64,000 bases of DNA, taken from Allacma fusca. Taxonomy: Eukaryota; Arthropoda; Collembola; Symphypleona; Sminthuridae. Numbering within the stretch: the stretch's first letter is position 1; every line of letters begins with the position of its first letter. Made by a program: the position numbers and the translations under genes. Location of the stretch: contig OX359247.1 of the NCBI GenBank assembly GCA_947179485.1, forward strand, positions 3,749,060 to 3,813,059. The letters run 5' to 3'. The notes beneath the pieces were generated by a model. That model had not been told where the DNA came from and did no database searches. It saw nothing but the letters and a program-made list of their open reading frames with translations. This document shows, piece after piece, positions 23,600-37,500 of the stretch.

Positions 23600-25140
23600 A
23601 GCGATACTCTTGTCTCACATTATCAGTTCCTGAGACCTCTGTTTTTGACTTAGAAAGACGATATTAGCGTCACATAAATCCTCATGTAATTTACTACAAA
23701 AAAAGTGCTTTCAAATGTTTTTATGAACGAAAGAACGTCTATGAAAAGTAAAAATTAGAAACCTCCTTTTTCGCATCTTTGCTCCTGAAGATGAATTTCT
23801 CCAACCTTTGATATCTGTTCTTATGGGTAATGACCACTATTTTCAACGTAGAGGAGAGACCCTATGTGATAGCTTCCCGGAAATTACATGATATTTGTTA
23901 CCAAAAATATGTACACATTTTTGCAAAAAAATAAATAATAATCTCAAGCTTAGAAAACAGTCCTAACTTTACTCCACTTCATGGACCACGGTATCCGGAG
24001 TTTCTGAGTTAGTGAGATGGTGAGATATAAAATTTTTAAAATTAAAACCTGGGAATAGATTTGCTAAATCAAAAGGAATTATTATTTTTTGCCAGTCCTC
24101 CTAATGTAGTCTAGATGGGGGCAATCGTTTCTAGTTATTCTGCATATATACGACTGACTCAAGATAATCCTCAATCATGATATTAATTTAAGTCCCAAAA
24201 AAATAATTCATAAATAGACTAAATGCATTTATCTGTTACAGCACTAAACTAAGGTTATTGCTATAAGAATAATTTCCTGCATCAATACGCAATCAAAACT
24301 TTTTATCTTCGCGTAGCCCACATAAGGAGCAATTACACAAAATATTTGATTCCCGTTTCCAGTAAGTTTTGTCCAAACTTTTTCAAAATTTATGTACTTG
24401 ATCTAAGTCCAGAATTGGAGCCACAATGGGCAAAAACGTAACCCAGGTCGCAATTTTTTGAAGGATTTAAACTTTTGACATAAAAAATGTTTGTTCCCGT
24501 CCAAAATGTTTGTTAGATATTTTTTTGGGGATAGGGATAGGAAATGTTTTGGGCCTATCAGGGAGCCATCTAATTTCCTTCCTTTGAGAATTGTTAACAT
24601 TGTTCGCAAGAACAGAGCAAGATTTGGTAAATTCAGGCATTTTTTCTTGGAAGGTCTAGCATTCTTATAAATATTTTAAAACTATTTTTGTAGTAAATTT
24701 CATGGAGACTCTTTTGAGTCTAATATCATCTTTCTATGTCAATGTGGTTACAGGTTTTTCAACTATTTTGAGGCACAGTTTATGAATTCGCTTTCAAGAA
24801 TTGCGATTAAAATAAATTTTTATTTGTTTCAATCCTGCCTAACATTTTCTTTGAATGCATTTTTTAATTTATGAAACACAGTTTCTTTTAAAATATTTTT
24901 ATAGACTACCCTTGAAAATAAAAGATCAATACATTTCTTCCGTTACGCCCCTTTCTCCCTGTTGACTGTCGGTCTTGAAACTGAATTACCCCAATCTCGC
25001 TATCTGTTCTAGGGACCATATAGACAGTTATCTACGTAGAAACCTGTTAGATGATTCACTGGTAGGCCCATAAAATTTCCTACAAAAGAGTGTCAAACCA
25101 TTTTTGACAAAAGTTTTGGACGGGAACAAAAGTTTGTTCT
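23600..25140. repeat. Diverged inverted and direct repeat complex
   Basis: Sequence at about 23620-23720 reappears inverted at about 24680-24760 (tagtaaatt.catg.g.., taatatc.tctttctatgtca). A segment ending in atctgttct near 23815 has a direct relative near 25005. The word ttggacgggaacaaa near 25110 is mirrored by ttgttcccgtccaaa near 24490. This looks like decayed transposon arms. No coding frame is present. Confidence 0.4.
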
Positions 25141-26589
25141 ATATAAAATCCTCAACAAATCTCTACTTCACGTTTTTGACGGTTGTGATCGTGAATATTC
25201 TAACTTCGGTTAATGAAACACAAAAATCCGGAAAATAATTTGCTTGAATTTGGGGGGAATCACATATTTTGTGCCGTGGTTGGGCAGGAGAGATGAAAAG
25301 GATATGAAACACCTTGTACAGCGCGGCATACAGATTCACTTTAAAGTCTTCGGAAAAAATTAAGACAATGCATACCGTAAACAGATATTCCAGTTCCAAA
25401 CTTTTTTTTTCATTTCAATCAACACAAAAAAAAATTACCAGGGATTCGTTTCATGCCATAATGTTAACACGACAACTTAAAAATTGAGGTCATGACATAC
25501 ATATCATATGTAAGTAAAAACTGAATATATATGTATGTAATTATAATTGTGGAGTATAGATACAAAACGGCATGCTTATTTTCCGAAAGTGTACAGGGAA
25601 AATGATAACTGAGCTCATTAGCTCATGCAACGAAGCAATTCGATGCAGTGATATGGTGGTAAATTTTTCAGTCAGCCACCTTTATAGGGAATAGTAGGCA
25701 CAGGCACTTATAGGAAATGTAGACGTACAGCTAATATTAATAACCCGTTTTTGTAAAACGTACGTTTTGATGTAATCCGTTTTGAATAAGTTGCTATTTT
25801 AACCTAATTATGACCCCTTCCGACGACCTTACCTTACCCAAGAAAGACCCTCGCTCTGTAGTAATTTATCATGAAATAAAACAAATCCCGAAAAAAGAAC
25901 TTTTGTTGTTTTGCATTTATGCCTCTCATACGTGTTTCATGTATGCCCTTGTGCCTGTTTATAAATAAGTCTAGATACATATGTAACGAGTAGCATCAAA
26001 CCTAGCCCGACGCTAACTTTTTTCTGAGTTTTGTCTACCTCATAATTGCTGCAGAAGCACAGCACTTATTGTAATTGTAAATGTTACTTTGAAGTTGTAT
26101 TGATATTATAATGTAACAAGTAGAGCCATTAATAATCAATTACGGTGACCTAGAACAAACTGTAGGGTTTCCCAACATTGAAAATTCCTGGTAAATATTT
26201 TACAAGAGCTCGCAAGTACTAATGTTGACAGTAGCCCTCCCAATAATCACTGTAATGTTGACGAACAGAATGGCTTAGTAGCACGTGGGGCAAAATGCAT
26301 TCTAGAGAGAGATAGCAAACAGTATGAAAAAGTAAACATGTCTAGATTGGAAATGCAACGTTATCTAGGATAAACTTGACATAACCAACTTCATAAAATT
26401 ATTTCCATAAGGAAATTCTATGCCTCATATGCAACGAGCACGAATAAAAGAGCAAATATGAATGTAATCGATACAAATTTTAATTCTGACAAAGAGCTTC
26501 AACACTCGAAATATCTTGGGAGTTTAAATATGAACATAATTAGATTTAACGAAAGGAATGTTAAATAGGAATGCTTAGAGAACGACAGC
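25141..26589. other. AT-rich intergenic DNA downstream of actin copy 2
   Basis: No gene is seen. The 3' UTR of actin copy 2 extends into the right edge; a minus-strand ATTAAA near 26479 is a possible polyadenylation signal. Confidence 0.35.
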
Positions 26590-28459
<1,870 letters not shown>

Positions 28460-28555
28460 TTATGTTTTAAAAAAAACTGTTCACAAATAATTAACCCAAG
28501 ATTATTTTCAGAGTAGCCAACAGACTCTTTCTCTCACACCAACTGACAGCACAAT

Positions 28556-28610
28556 GACGCTTCATCCGCACCCAGCTAGCCGTTTTATTACAATCCCAGC
28601 CACAGATAAG
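28556..28610 (-). promoter_or_regulatory. Actin copy 2 core promoter / 5' UTR block
   Basis: On the minus strand CTTATCTGTGGCTGG (28610 downward) is followed by a TAATAAAA TATA-like element (28590-28583) and GATGAAGCGTC (ending at 28556). Order and spacing match those upstream of actin copy 1, pointing to shared regulation. Confidence 0.5.
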
Positions 28611-28619
28611 CTCCCATTT

Positions 28620-31600
28620 CACAGAACACTCCGTCTACGCACACGTCCCCATTCAGCATTCCCAAGGAAGGGCGTCCTCTGAGGTGGTCGTAGCCAGTCC
28701 GATCCCTCCACTCCTAACCTCAGGCGTGGTAGCCCTACTTGGAACTAATTCCCCGTTAAGAGTCACTCCGCTCTCCCTTCCCTTCCATTCCTTCACTCAT
28801 TTGGGATTTCCTACTAAAAAATTCTCAAATCAATTCCCAATATATCCAATTCCAGAGTCTTACCTCTTCATATACTGCCTTCAGAAATAATTTATACAGA
28901 GGCATTAATAATTATTATCGGAGATGCAATGGGGGAGCCGTGGACGGTTAGCAGACAGGGAGGACCACGTGGTCGAGGCCTCCAACCCCACAACTTCCCA
29001 ATATCCCTTCAAGATTGGGAGTCTCTCGAGGAGAGCTTGTCTCTGACTTGTTTGTCGTCAGCTATGCCCATAAAAGGAAATAACTCTAAAAGTTGGTTCT
29101 GATTGGTCAGTTGAGACCAAGTTTTACCTAACTTGGGGTTACATACTCATTCACCGACTTTTACAACAATCCTTATGTACAGCCTCACATAGTCTTAATT
29201 GTTCATGCACTGTATACATGAGGACTCATCCTTCTTATACTAAGCGAGCAGGGATTGGAAGTCTATGCAATATGCACTTGCTTTAATGTTGACGTATGTG
29301 TGTGTGTGTGTGTCTACTCAGAAGCATTGTATGTGTGTGTGTGTGTATTTGTATGTGTGGGGAATTGCATATAGAGTTTATTATTGTCAATGATACTACG
29401 GCCACTGGCCTATGGTGTGTCAGGCATGTAGCATTGAATTTTTCTTGCTTTACTGATTCTAAAACAGTACTGTTGTTTCTCCTGCTCATACTATTCTATA
29501 TACACTCACACACAAGTTGTTGGCTCAATGTAAAGGAGATCTCAAGGAAATTCTTTGAGTTTGATCAGTGACTAAAATTATTATTGAGAGTTGGAGAGGA
29601 GAGAGGAAGGAGGAGGAAGCGTCCTGCTAAAAAAAAAAGCAACGTTTATTTTTGCAAATAATAAGCACAGCATGTAGATTAGGATAGGCTTCCCCTTTAA
29701 TTATTTTCCCAATGAGAATTCTATAATATGTGGCCATATATATGTATCTATATATGCTCCTACCGAAATAAGGGATTCTGTAGAATTGAAATATTTCCAA
29801 CGGACGACACTTCCCAGGATATAGTTGCATTATTGACCCGGAAATTTTTTTATGGGGGGGAGGAGTGGGGGTGGTTTCTGAATGACAAAATGTAAGTTAT
29901 TAAACCCTTTTTACTGGGGCTCTGACAGAGAGCTGCACTGGGTTTCCTATTTTTTTGCGGACTTTTAACGGACAAGAAGTGTGGAGAGGAACGTGAGGGA
30001 TTGGATTAATTGCAGGTATATGCATTGCATTGCATATGCGTCTCTGTTGTGCAGTGTAGCTCTGACTCTGAGACTGCTCGAAGGTAAAGCATTACTTTGA
30101 CATTAACCTACTGACTCAAAGAGCCGGTATGGATTTTCCTAGGGACGGTTTCGAGATCTACATATGTAGTCTAATGGGATACAGATAGGTATGTACATGA
30201 TCTGGAAATACTTTCTGACTTATTGGCTTCCTTTAACCCGTGCAGGTTGTCAATACTGTATTGAGAGCTACAGAGAGAGATGGTAGGATTTCGTGAGGGA
30301 TAATTATATGTGGATCTTCTATACCGGGGATATACTAGATCTATGCATAGGGGACGATTCTGGCTCACAGAGGATAAAATGTACAAATATAGTCCTTCTA
30401 TATAGTTTGATGCCTTTTACGGGCATTTTTTCCGAGGATATCAATGAGATGACAACACGACTGTCATAGTATTATGAGTTGTTGTGAGGCAATATATGAG
30501 AGCACTTGATACGGCGACTCTGTATACGGGAAGTTAGTCAAAATAAAGGAATGTGGGATAACTGTTTGAGTTCAATGTGTCATAACAATTTTCAATAGAA
30601 TTTTAGTTACATAATAAATACGAATATAATGTAGTACATTGACAAATTGTATATCTGTGGGCTTATCTCTGAGAGGAATTGATATGGATCTTTTTTAGAG
30701 TGATTGTTAATTGTTTATTTCTCCGTATCTCAATAGGTGCTTCAGCTCATGGCTTTCGGGGCAGTTAAAATATTAATTAGTATTTCACAATAATTATGAA
30801 GCTTTAGGTTTACAGAGGCGATGTCCTCAAGAGGAAATTGAACGTGAGGATGATGTGAGACTGAGTCGGTTAATACAGTCTAACTGATAAGATAACTTTC
30901 TCAAGTTTCTCTTCAAAGGTATATGTAGACATGTACATAATGTCATGAGAGGTATCTATATATATATAATTTTATATAAACAGGTCGGTTAGGGTGAAGC
31001 TCTTTGGGCTGGTCATTTAACCAAAGCCAGGACAGGACTCTGGTTATCATGAAAAATACGGGATTGTTGGTGTAATCCTGGAATTTATTGGTATTTTGTT
31101 TGGGATCTTGTCTCTGGAGTCCTTGGGGATGAGAATTGATGAGATTTTTTGTATGAATGGCATTAAACTAGGAAATAATCCACGAGCGGGCATTGGAAGA
31201 GTGTTGAGACTTGAGTTGTATGGGGTAACATTTTTTTTAATGGACTTTTCAAGTGGTAACAAAAATAAAGGCTAGTAGAAACTATACATTGTGATATTAT
31301 TATTTTGGGAATATTACTATTGCACAATTTAATGTACACCAGTGTTCACGGAAGTTATGGGGAAATGCATACTTTATAACAATGTAATTGAGGAAGAGTT
31401 GTCCCTGAATTGGTCGTTAAGTCATGGGCTGTCATCAGTCATTTGTAATAATTATTATGAGGTTGTTTCCTCTTGTCTATTTCTGTCCTTGTAGGAAAGT
31501 ATGCCTTTGGAGCTGCACTGAGTTGATTGTTTTTCAATAATAATATTTGATAAACCGCAAGAAACTACAAGACTATATGTGTGGTCTAGTTCTTCAAAAA

Positions 31601-31888
31601 ATACACTCAGCATTAAATTATCACGAACATTTTTTCCGCTATGATAATACTACTGTCATGCTAATCCGTACTCTTTCATGTCTCAGGGGGAATAATAATA
31701 ATAATTATTATTATTGTATTATGGATAAACGTAAAGTTTGTAGTTGTGGGAGAATTTATATGTATCTGTACGTATCTGTCCATGTTTTTTTTTTTACTAA
31801 ATGGTCATTGTGTAAGTCCAAGCTGGGAGGATAAACAATCCACACCCGAACACAAAAATAATAAATTAGCTCATTCGGAGGAAAAGAC
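28620..31888. other. Intergenic DNA with microsatellites
   Basis: No gene is supported. It contains a (GT)n pair of tracts at 29296-29346 and AT-rich spacer. Confidence 0.35.
29296..29346. repeat. (GT)n microsatellite, two tracts
   Basis: Tracts at about 29296-29313 and 29331-29346, split by a unique 17-base spacer. Open frames on both strands here are created by the repeat. Confidence 0.9.
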
Positions 31889-32958
31889 TTAGGGAAAACG
31901 TGGCATGATGGAACATTTATAAGAGACACAGTTTTCCGCTTTCAAACCGCGAGCAACTCGAGTGAGGAATCCAGGCTTCTCGGTAGAATTTCCTTCATTT
32001 CCTTTCCTGAAATTCAAATATATAATGGAGACAATGTACGGGAAAGAGACAGCACTTGAGAAATATCTACAGGATAAAAAGACTAGTATCACAGTGCCCC
32101 AGTATGTGAACCTTCTTTTGGGACTCCATGCTAAAAATGTATAATTTTTTGTTACTACTTCCTATTAGCTGGAACAAGATCACTTACGCTTCGGACTCTG
32201 CCTGGGAGCTGCTCTTCGTTCCTCGGAGTACATAACGGGAGTAACCATCTGAAAAAACGCGTTTCCCAATGGAGCAAGAGATCCTCTCAATGCAGTCCTC
32301 ACTGTTGAGGACACTTTGGAAAGTAGACATGGCCCTCTTGTCCCTATTGAAATAATCCTTGATTTTGTCCATAGTACTCCCGGACCCGCTCCCACCATTA
32401 TCAACAGCACTGAGAGCAATGGCAGCAATGGACAACACTATTGGGACGATGAACAGAGGGATAATGACAAAAATGAAAATAAATAAGGCAGCCGCTCCCA
32501 GCTTGGTCAAGCCTTTGAGACCCAGGAGAGCAGCAACTGCAGCGACCACTCCACCAATAGACCCTGCAATATCTCCTCCCTGATCCCCTCCAAGAAGATT
32601 GAAATTATCCGATCCTCCGAATAAATCTGAAACAATCAATCATGCTCCATAAGCAGGAAATGTATCATGACACAATCGCTATTTTGTCAATACACAAGAA
32701 CAATATTATTGGAGTTCCTCCAGACCAACAACATTTACCTTGCTTTTGGTTGTATGGGGCTGGGGGGTTGTTATTGTTGTAATTATTGTTGTTGTAATAG
32801 CCGGATGAGTCCGGGTAATGTTGGTAGTAGTACACATTAGCGGCGGGCTGGGGCTGTAAAACTTCAGAATTGAGATTATTTTCAGGGAGGGGACTGGAGC
32901 CGGAGATCCCAGCTGCGAGAGCCAACACTGTCAAAACTGTCCGATGTAACTTCATCAT
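31889..32958 (-). CDS. Secreted protein with Tyr/Asn-rich N-terminus and hydrophobic core, three exons
   Basis: Minus-strand exons 32958-32739, 32626-32188 and 32006-31889 join in frame through GT-AG introns (donors GTAAAT and GTAAGT; acceptors TTTCAG and TTTCAG) to give about 258 residues. The second ATG (32955) is an equally good start. Residues about 2-18 (KLHRTVLTVLALAAG) form a signal peptide. Next comes a Tyr/Asn/Pro-rich stretch (VYYYQHYPDSSGYYNNNN), a Gly/Ala-rich stretch, then a long hydrophobic run (GAAALFIFIFVIIPLFIVPI) that may be a membrane helix. The C-terminal part has four cysteines in two pairs (DCIERISC and ENCVSYKC), probably disulphide-bonded. Uncharacterised arthropod secreted or cuticle-associated proteins have this plan, but I cannot name the family. 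The last exon was found by splice logic: the longer frame of exon 2 stops right at the GTAAGT donor. Confidence 0.72.
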
Positions 32959-33034
32959 TTCCTCTTGATTCTCTAAAGATGCTGATCTCCCAGGGTGATT
33001 AATCACAATAGAGCTATTATCATACTCCCCACAT

Positions 33035-33042
33035 TATTTATA
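33035..33042 (-). promoter_or_regulatory. TATA box of the secreted-protein gene
   Basis: Minus-strand TATAAATA sits about 80 bases upstream of the ATG at 32958, leaving room for a start site about 30 bases downstream and a short 5' UTR. The consensus match and position make it a good core promoter. Confidence 0.6.
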
Positions 33043-33692
33043 CTTGGGTCGGGATCCCAGTATTTTTTTGTACACGGAAATGTGCCACTGACCGTGTCTT
33101 CAGGGCGGTGATTAACGCTAATTAAATTAGCAGATTTGAGTCACGTGTAGTCAATATTTCTTCCCTGGATCCATTATTAGTTTAAAAAAGTCAGGGCACC
33201 TTGTATGTGCATAAGTCATTCCACGCGGTTATTGACTGGGTGGGAGACGTGTGTGTTAATATATACACGTCTGGGAAAAAACTGGGTTTCTATGTTTGTC
33301 CCTATAAAGCCCAAGTGTTTTTATCCAGGTACTTTTCCCTGCTTTTAATGACATTTGGTCTGTACTGCCGTAAAGTCCTTCGTTATTGGTTCTTGCGTGT
33401 TGGTTTAATAGTGTTCCTCTCAGACTCACAGGTAATAAGATGTAGGTTGAAAAAGGAGCGTTCTCTGTTGTGTGCATTTGTAATAATCGTTTTCAATTAA
33501 GCTGGCTTTAATGTCATTATGCACTAACTGCATTAGCATTTTCTCATAGTTCATCAGGGCGGGACTAACATATATATACTTAACATTGATACAGTATTTA
33601 CAGCACATTTCTTTTCCTGAAAATGTTTCATGCAAAAACAAATTCCTTGTCCCATGAGTCAAGACAGTCTCTCCTATGGGTTAGTATTCCTC

Positions 33693-33731
33693 CACACACA
33701 CACAACATACACACACACACACACACACACA
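33693..33731. repeat. (CA)n microsatellite
   Basis: Interrupted CA dinucleotide run, longest block at about 33709-33731. Confidence 0.9.
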
Positions 33732-34476
33732 AATACATTAATTCATTCTACACAGTATGAGAAGAGTTTCAAAGTATTCTTCTTGGACATGACTTCGTAC
33801 AGGAATCCTGTCCATCTGTTTTAATTACCATGAGCTACCATTAAAGGCATCCCTTGTCTGAATCAATATCATACACGTTTCCCAATTCCCTTCTTTTTCC
33901 CTTCTCCATATGACAATGCAGTCTCCCAACCTCGAGTGTACTTTCAATCAAACTTTCAATAATTCCTTATCGAGACAAATGGCAATGATTAATTATTATT
34001 TAACTTCACCGTGCTCTATCTCAGGAGATAAGTTCCCTTAAGTGTACGCATCATGTGTCGAGAGCGAAGTCACAATGTATTTACCTGGCAGGATATGACC
34101 CTTTAAGCACACGTCAAATATAGACAACAAATTTGACATAATATGTAATTACAATGTGAGGCATAGAATCTCTTCCACGCAAATTCTGATAGATACATAC
34201 GTGATTATTATAAATAACAATGGATCATACATGCTTCGGCAGGAATCGAAAGTAACTCTTCCATCACAGCTAATCATGAGCTGCAAAAGACACTCATGAA
34301 AAGCTCAGTGTGGCTGTTGAATCTATTCAAAATTTTAATTGAGATTTCAACTCAAAATATGTGTCTCAGTAAGAATCTCATGCTGGGGTGGATAAAGATG
34401 CAAAATGCATCCTAGTCATAAATTTTATTTACTTTTCTTCACTTGTACTGTAGTGACTAGGAGTTGAATGTCTGCC

Positions 34477-34506
34477 GTGTGTGTGTGTGTGTGTGTTTGT
34501 GTGTGC
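34477..34506. repeat. (GT)n microsatellite
   Basis: GT dinucleotide run with one TTT interruption. Confidence 0.9.
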
Positions 34507-37500
34507 AGAGAGGCTTAAAGGGAAAAGTGGGTTGAAGATTGTTCCTTCAAATGAAAAAGGGAATAAATGAGTTTTTATTTAGAAGCGTGAATGGAACCAA
34601 AGTAAAAAAAGTTTATATTTGGTAAGAGGGAATGAATCCCAATAATGGGAACATTGAACATTACTGTGATGAATGCATGATTGGGACAGTTAGATTACAA
34701 GATTACAACCTCATGAGTTTTCCCTTGGACAAAATTGGCAGTGTTGAGTCTCATTCATGAGCTTAAAAGGAATTCTGTCAAGAGTTGCTATTCCTCTGTA
34801 TGTATCTATCACTTGGGTTTTCTGTAGACACTGACTACACTACCGTATCTATGGAACTCTGTTTCGTTCACCTTGCAATGGCCGAAAGCCCAGACCATTT
34901 ATTGCAGGCGGATGTGTCAGTCCAACTATTTCCATGGTGTATAAATACAGTCCAATTATGCAATAAGAGAGTGTCCTCATGACAAAATAAATCTCACTTT
35001 CAATATATTTATTTTTTCCAGAGCCCCTTTTCTGTCCGGACTTTCCTTCATGGGAGTCCTTCATTGTGGGAAACCTATTGATTTGTAATGAAGGGAAAAA
35101 AAGGAAAACTCTCCATCACAGAGGGAAGTCAAGCTCAGATGTCTCAGGCAAAAGAACAAGTTGAGACTAACTCAGTCCTGATAATTCTGGCCTTTACCAT
35201 AAATTAGAGCAGAGGGTCCTTGAATCCTCAAAATTCTTGTTAGAGGAGTATTTAATGGGAAATAACTACAAATATTACAAATTAGTGGAGATAAACTCAT
35301 AAATAACGTTACCCTCATTATTATTCATGTGTTGAGAAGCTCCCCTTGCAAAAGTACATTTACAACGCCTGTACTTATATTTCCATCAAGCTCCTTGAGT
35401 TGTAGAAATCACACTGGAAGTCCAAAGACTTGCAAATCCCAGATTTGAAATCTCATATGTGTTAGTAATTTCCTTCGAAACCAGATTTGATAAATAATGA
35501 TAAAAAGGATGAGCAAAAAACTTATCGGGCCTTCTCCATGCAATTCGTCTTCACTAACCATTGCAATAGCTAGTTATTACTTTGAAGGATATCCTTCTAT
35601 GGGAATATGACTGACCTAGTATGCCAGTATGCACGTCATATTAATTCCCCAGTACTATGACGACGGCTACAGTCAAGCTATAGCTCACTCCGTCAATTCC
35701 CTTTGAAATACAGATTGTCTCTAATGTTTTAATGAATGATTCAGTTAATAAAACTCTGGGATAACATGAGTTCTAAAGTGTGAGTCATTTCGTTTACCAG
35801 AGAGTAAACTTATAGGGCCTGCAACAAATCCATATAAAGATACATCACTTCCCTCGCGATTGCATTTGTGGCCGGACTCCCTGCTCCGTATTAAATTACA
35901 TAGAAACTACTGACTGTCACTGATTGTGAGCATGTGGAATGCTCATCTTGCTGATTCCCCAGAGACTCTCTGTAATTACGTATGCATAGTATATGACTTA
36001 ATGGAGATTTCAAGTGCGAAATCCTACTTAATAGGAATTTATCACTCGAAGTATCTATACAAGTTAGACGGCTTTAGACAGTTTACATTTTTATATTCTC
36101 TATATATATCTATCTATCTATACATGGTGGGATATGAGTCCTGTAAGACTATAACGTCCGTCTCACTTCAATGATGACATATCATTTGACAAGCCCAGAT
36201 GATAACTGAGTCACTCAAAACAATCAAATGAGCTGAGGTTGATCCTGGTATGATTGCCCATGTACAATGATACAATCCAACCCTCCCATTACTCTCTCCC
36301 ATATCAGAGATCATCATTGACAAATATATTTTAAACTTTGGCGTGGGTGGACACTGGCTTTATTGGCAGGGAGTTGTCAAACCCTCACTTCCTCTGACTT
36401 TCATTAGCAAGCGTTTTAAGTCGTAATTAGCTAAGTAAGTACTCACGTGTATTTATGCATCCTATAATATGGTGTGAATGAGATTATGAAAGCGTTCCCT
36501 GAAAATCCTTACTCAGAGCCATATGATGTCCAACCCTCTGAGCAGACTTGACTCCACGAAATACGATGCAATTTTTGATAATTCATGGGAACTTGGGGAC
36601 TTGCATGAGCAGCAGTGTCTTCCGGGAAATCCAAGTATTGATAGAATATTACATCCTACCATACAAACTAACAATTATAATAATTCTTGAGGAGGAACAG
36701 TTTTCTCTTTTTTTTTTTATATAGATATCTACTATGAGGAGCAGAAAGTGAAGCAAAATACGTTGACAATATTGTAAACTTGGGGATGAGTTAATACTTT
36801 AGAAATAATGGGTTTTTTAGCTAACCTCAAAACCAATTTTTATTATCATATAGGGAATTCGGAAGGGAGACGCCCCATTTCCCGATAAAAACCCATTGGA
36901 CAGGAAATCAAATTAAAAGGAATTCCTTATTCCTTGTTGGCAGTGTTGGCACTATGGTTTCAAGCATATATGTAATTAGCAGTAGTAGCAAAATTTTTAG
37001 AGCAATTAATTAAATGGCAAAAATCCATAGTACAATCAACTCACACATAAATCCTCAAGTGAGGTACATACATAATACGAACAAGGACAGAACCTTCCCA
37101 TTGCCAAGGGAAATTTTAAATAGAATCTGGAACTCGTACTAGTTTTGCAATATATAGCTTAAAAACCCAGGCTTTAATTGATGCTATTTTTTTAGCAGTT
37201 GAATTTAATTTAGTGCTGTTATTTACAGTATACAAATAATATTTACCACATGGTTCGCTCATGCCTGGACATAATGACAGAAGACATTAAAAAGGAAAGA
37301 ATCATATAAAGTATGGTAATAATTAAAATACAGAAATACATACTCAATTTCCCCATAACCCACAGGATTAGACTTGAGCGGAAAATAAAGAATTATCCTG
37401 TACTTACTGTAATATAGATTTTAATAGCGCAGTCTATAATCCCCAAGTCCATTTCAGTTTAAGAAATTTGACTTGTAGGGAATTGAGATAAAGTGCCTTA

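Noticed and set aside
28660-28760. Possible tRNA-like segment upstream of actin copy 2
   Set aside because: No A-box/B-box pair or cloverleaf could be formed; no tRNA gene was found anywhere in the window.
29283-29489. Frames rich in Cys/Val or His/Thr
   Set aside because: Produced by the (GT)n microsatellite; not coding.
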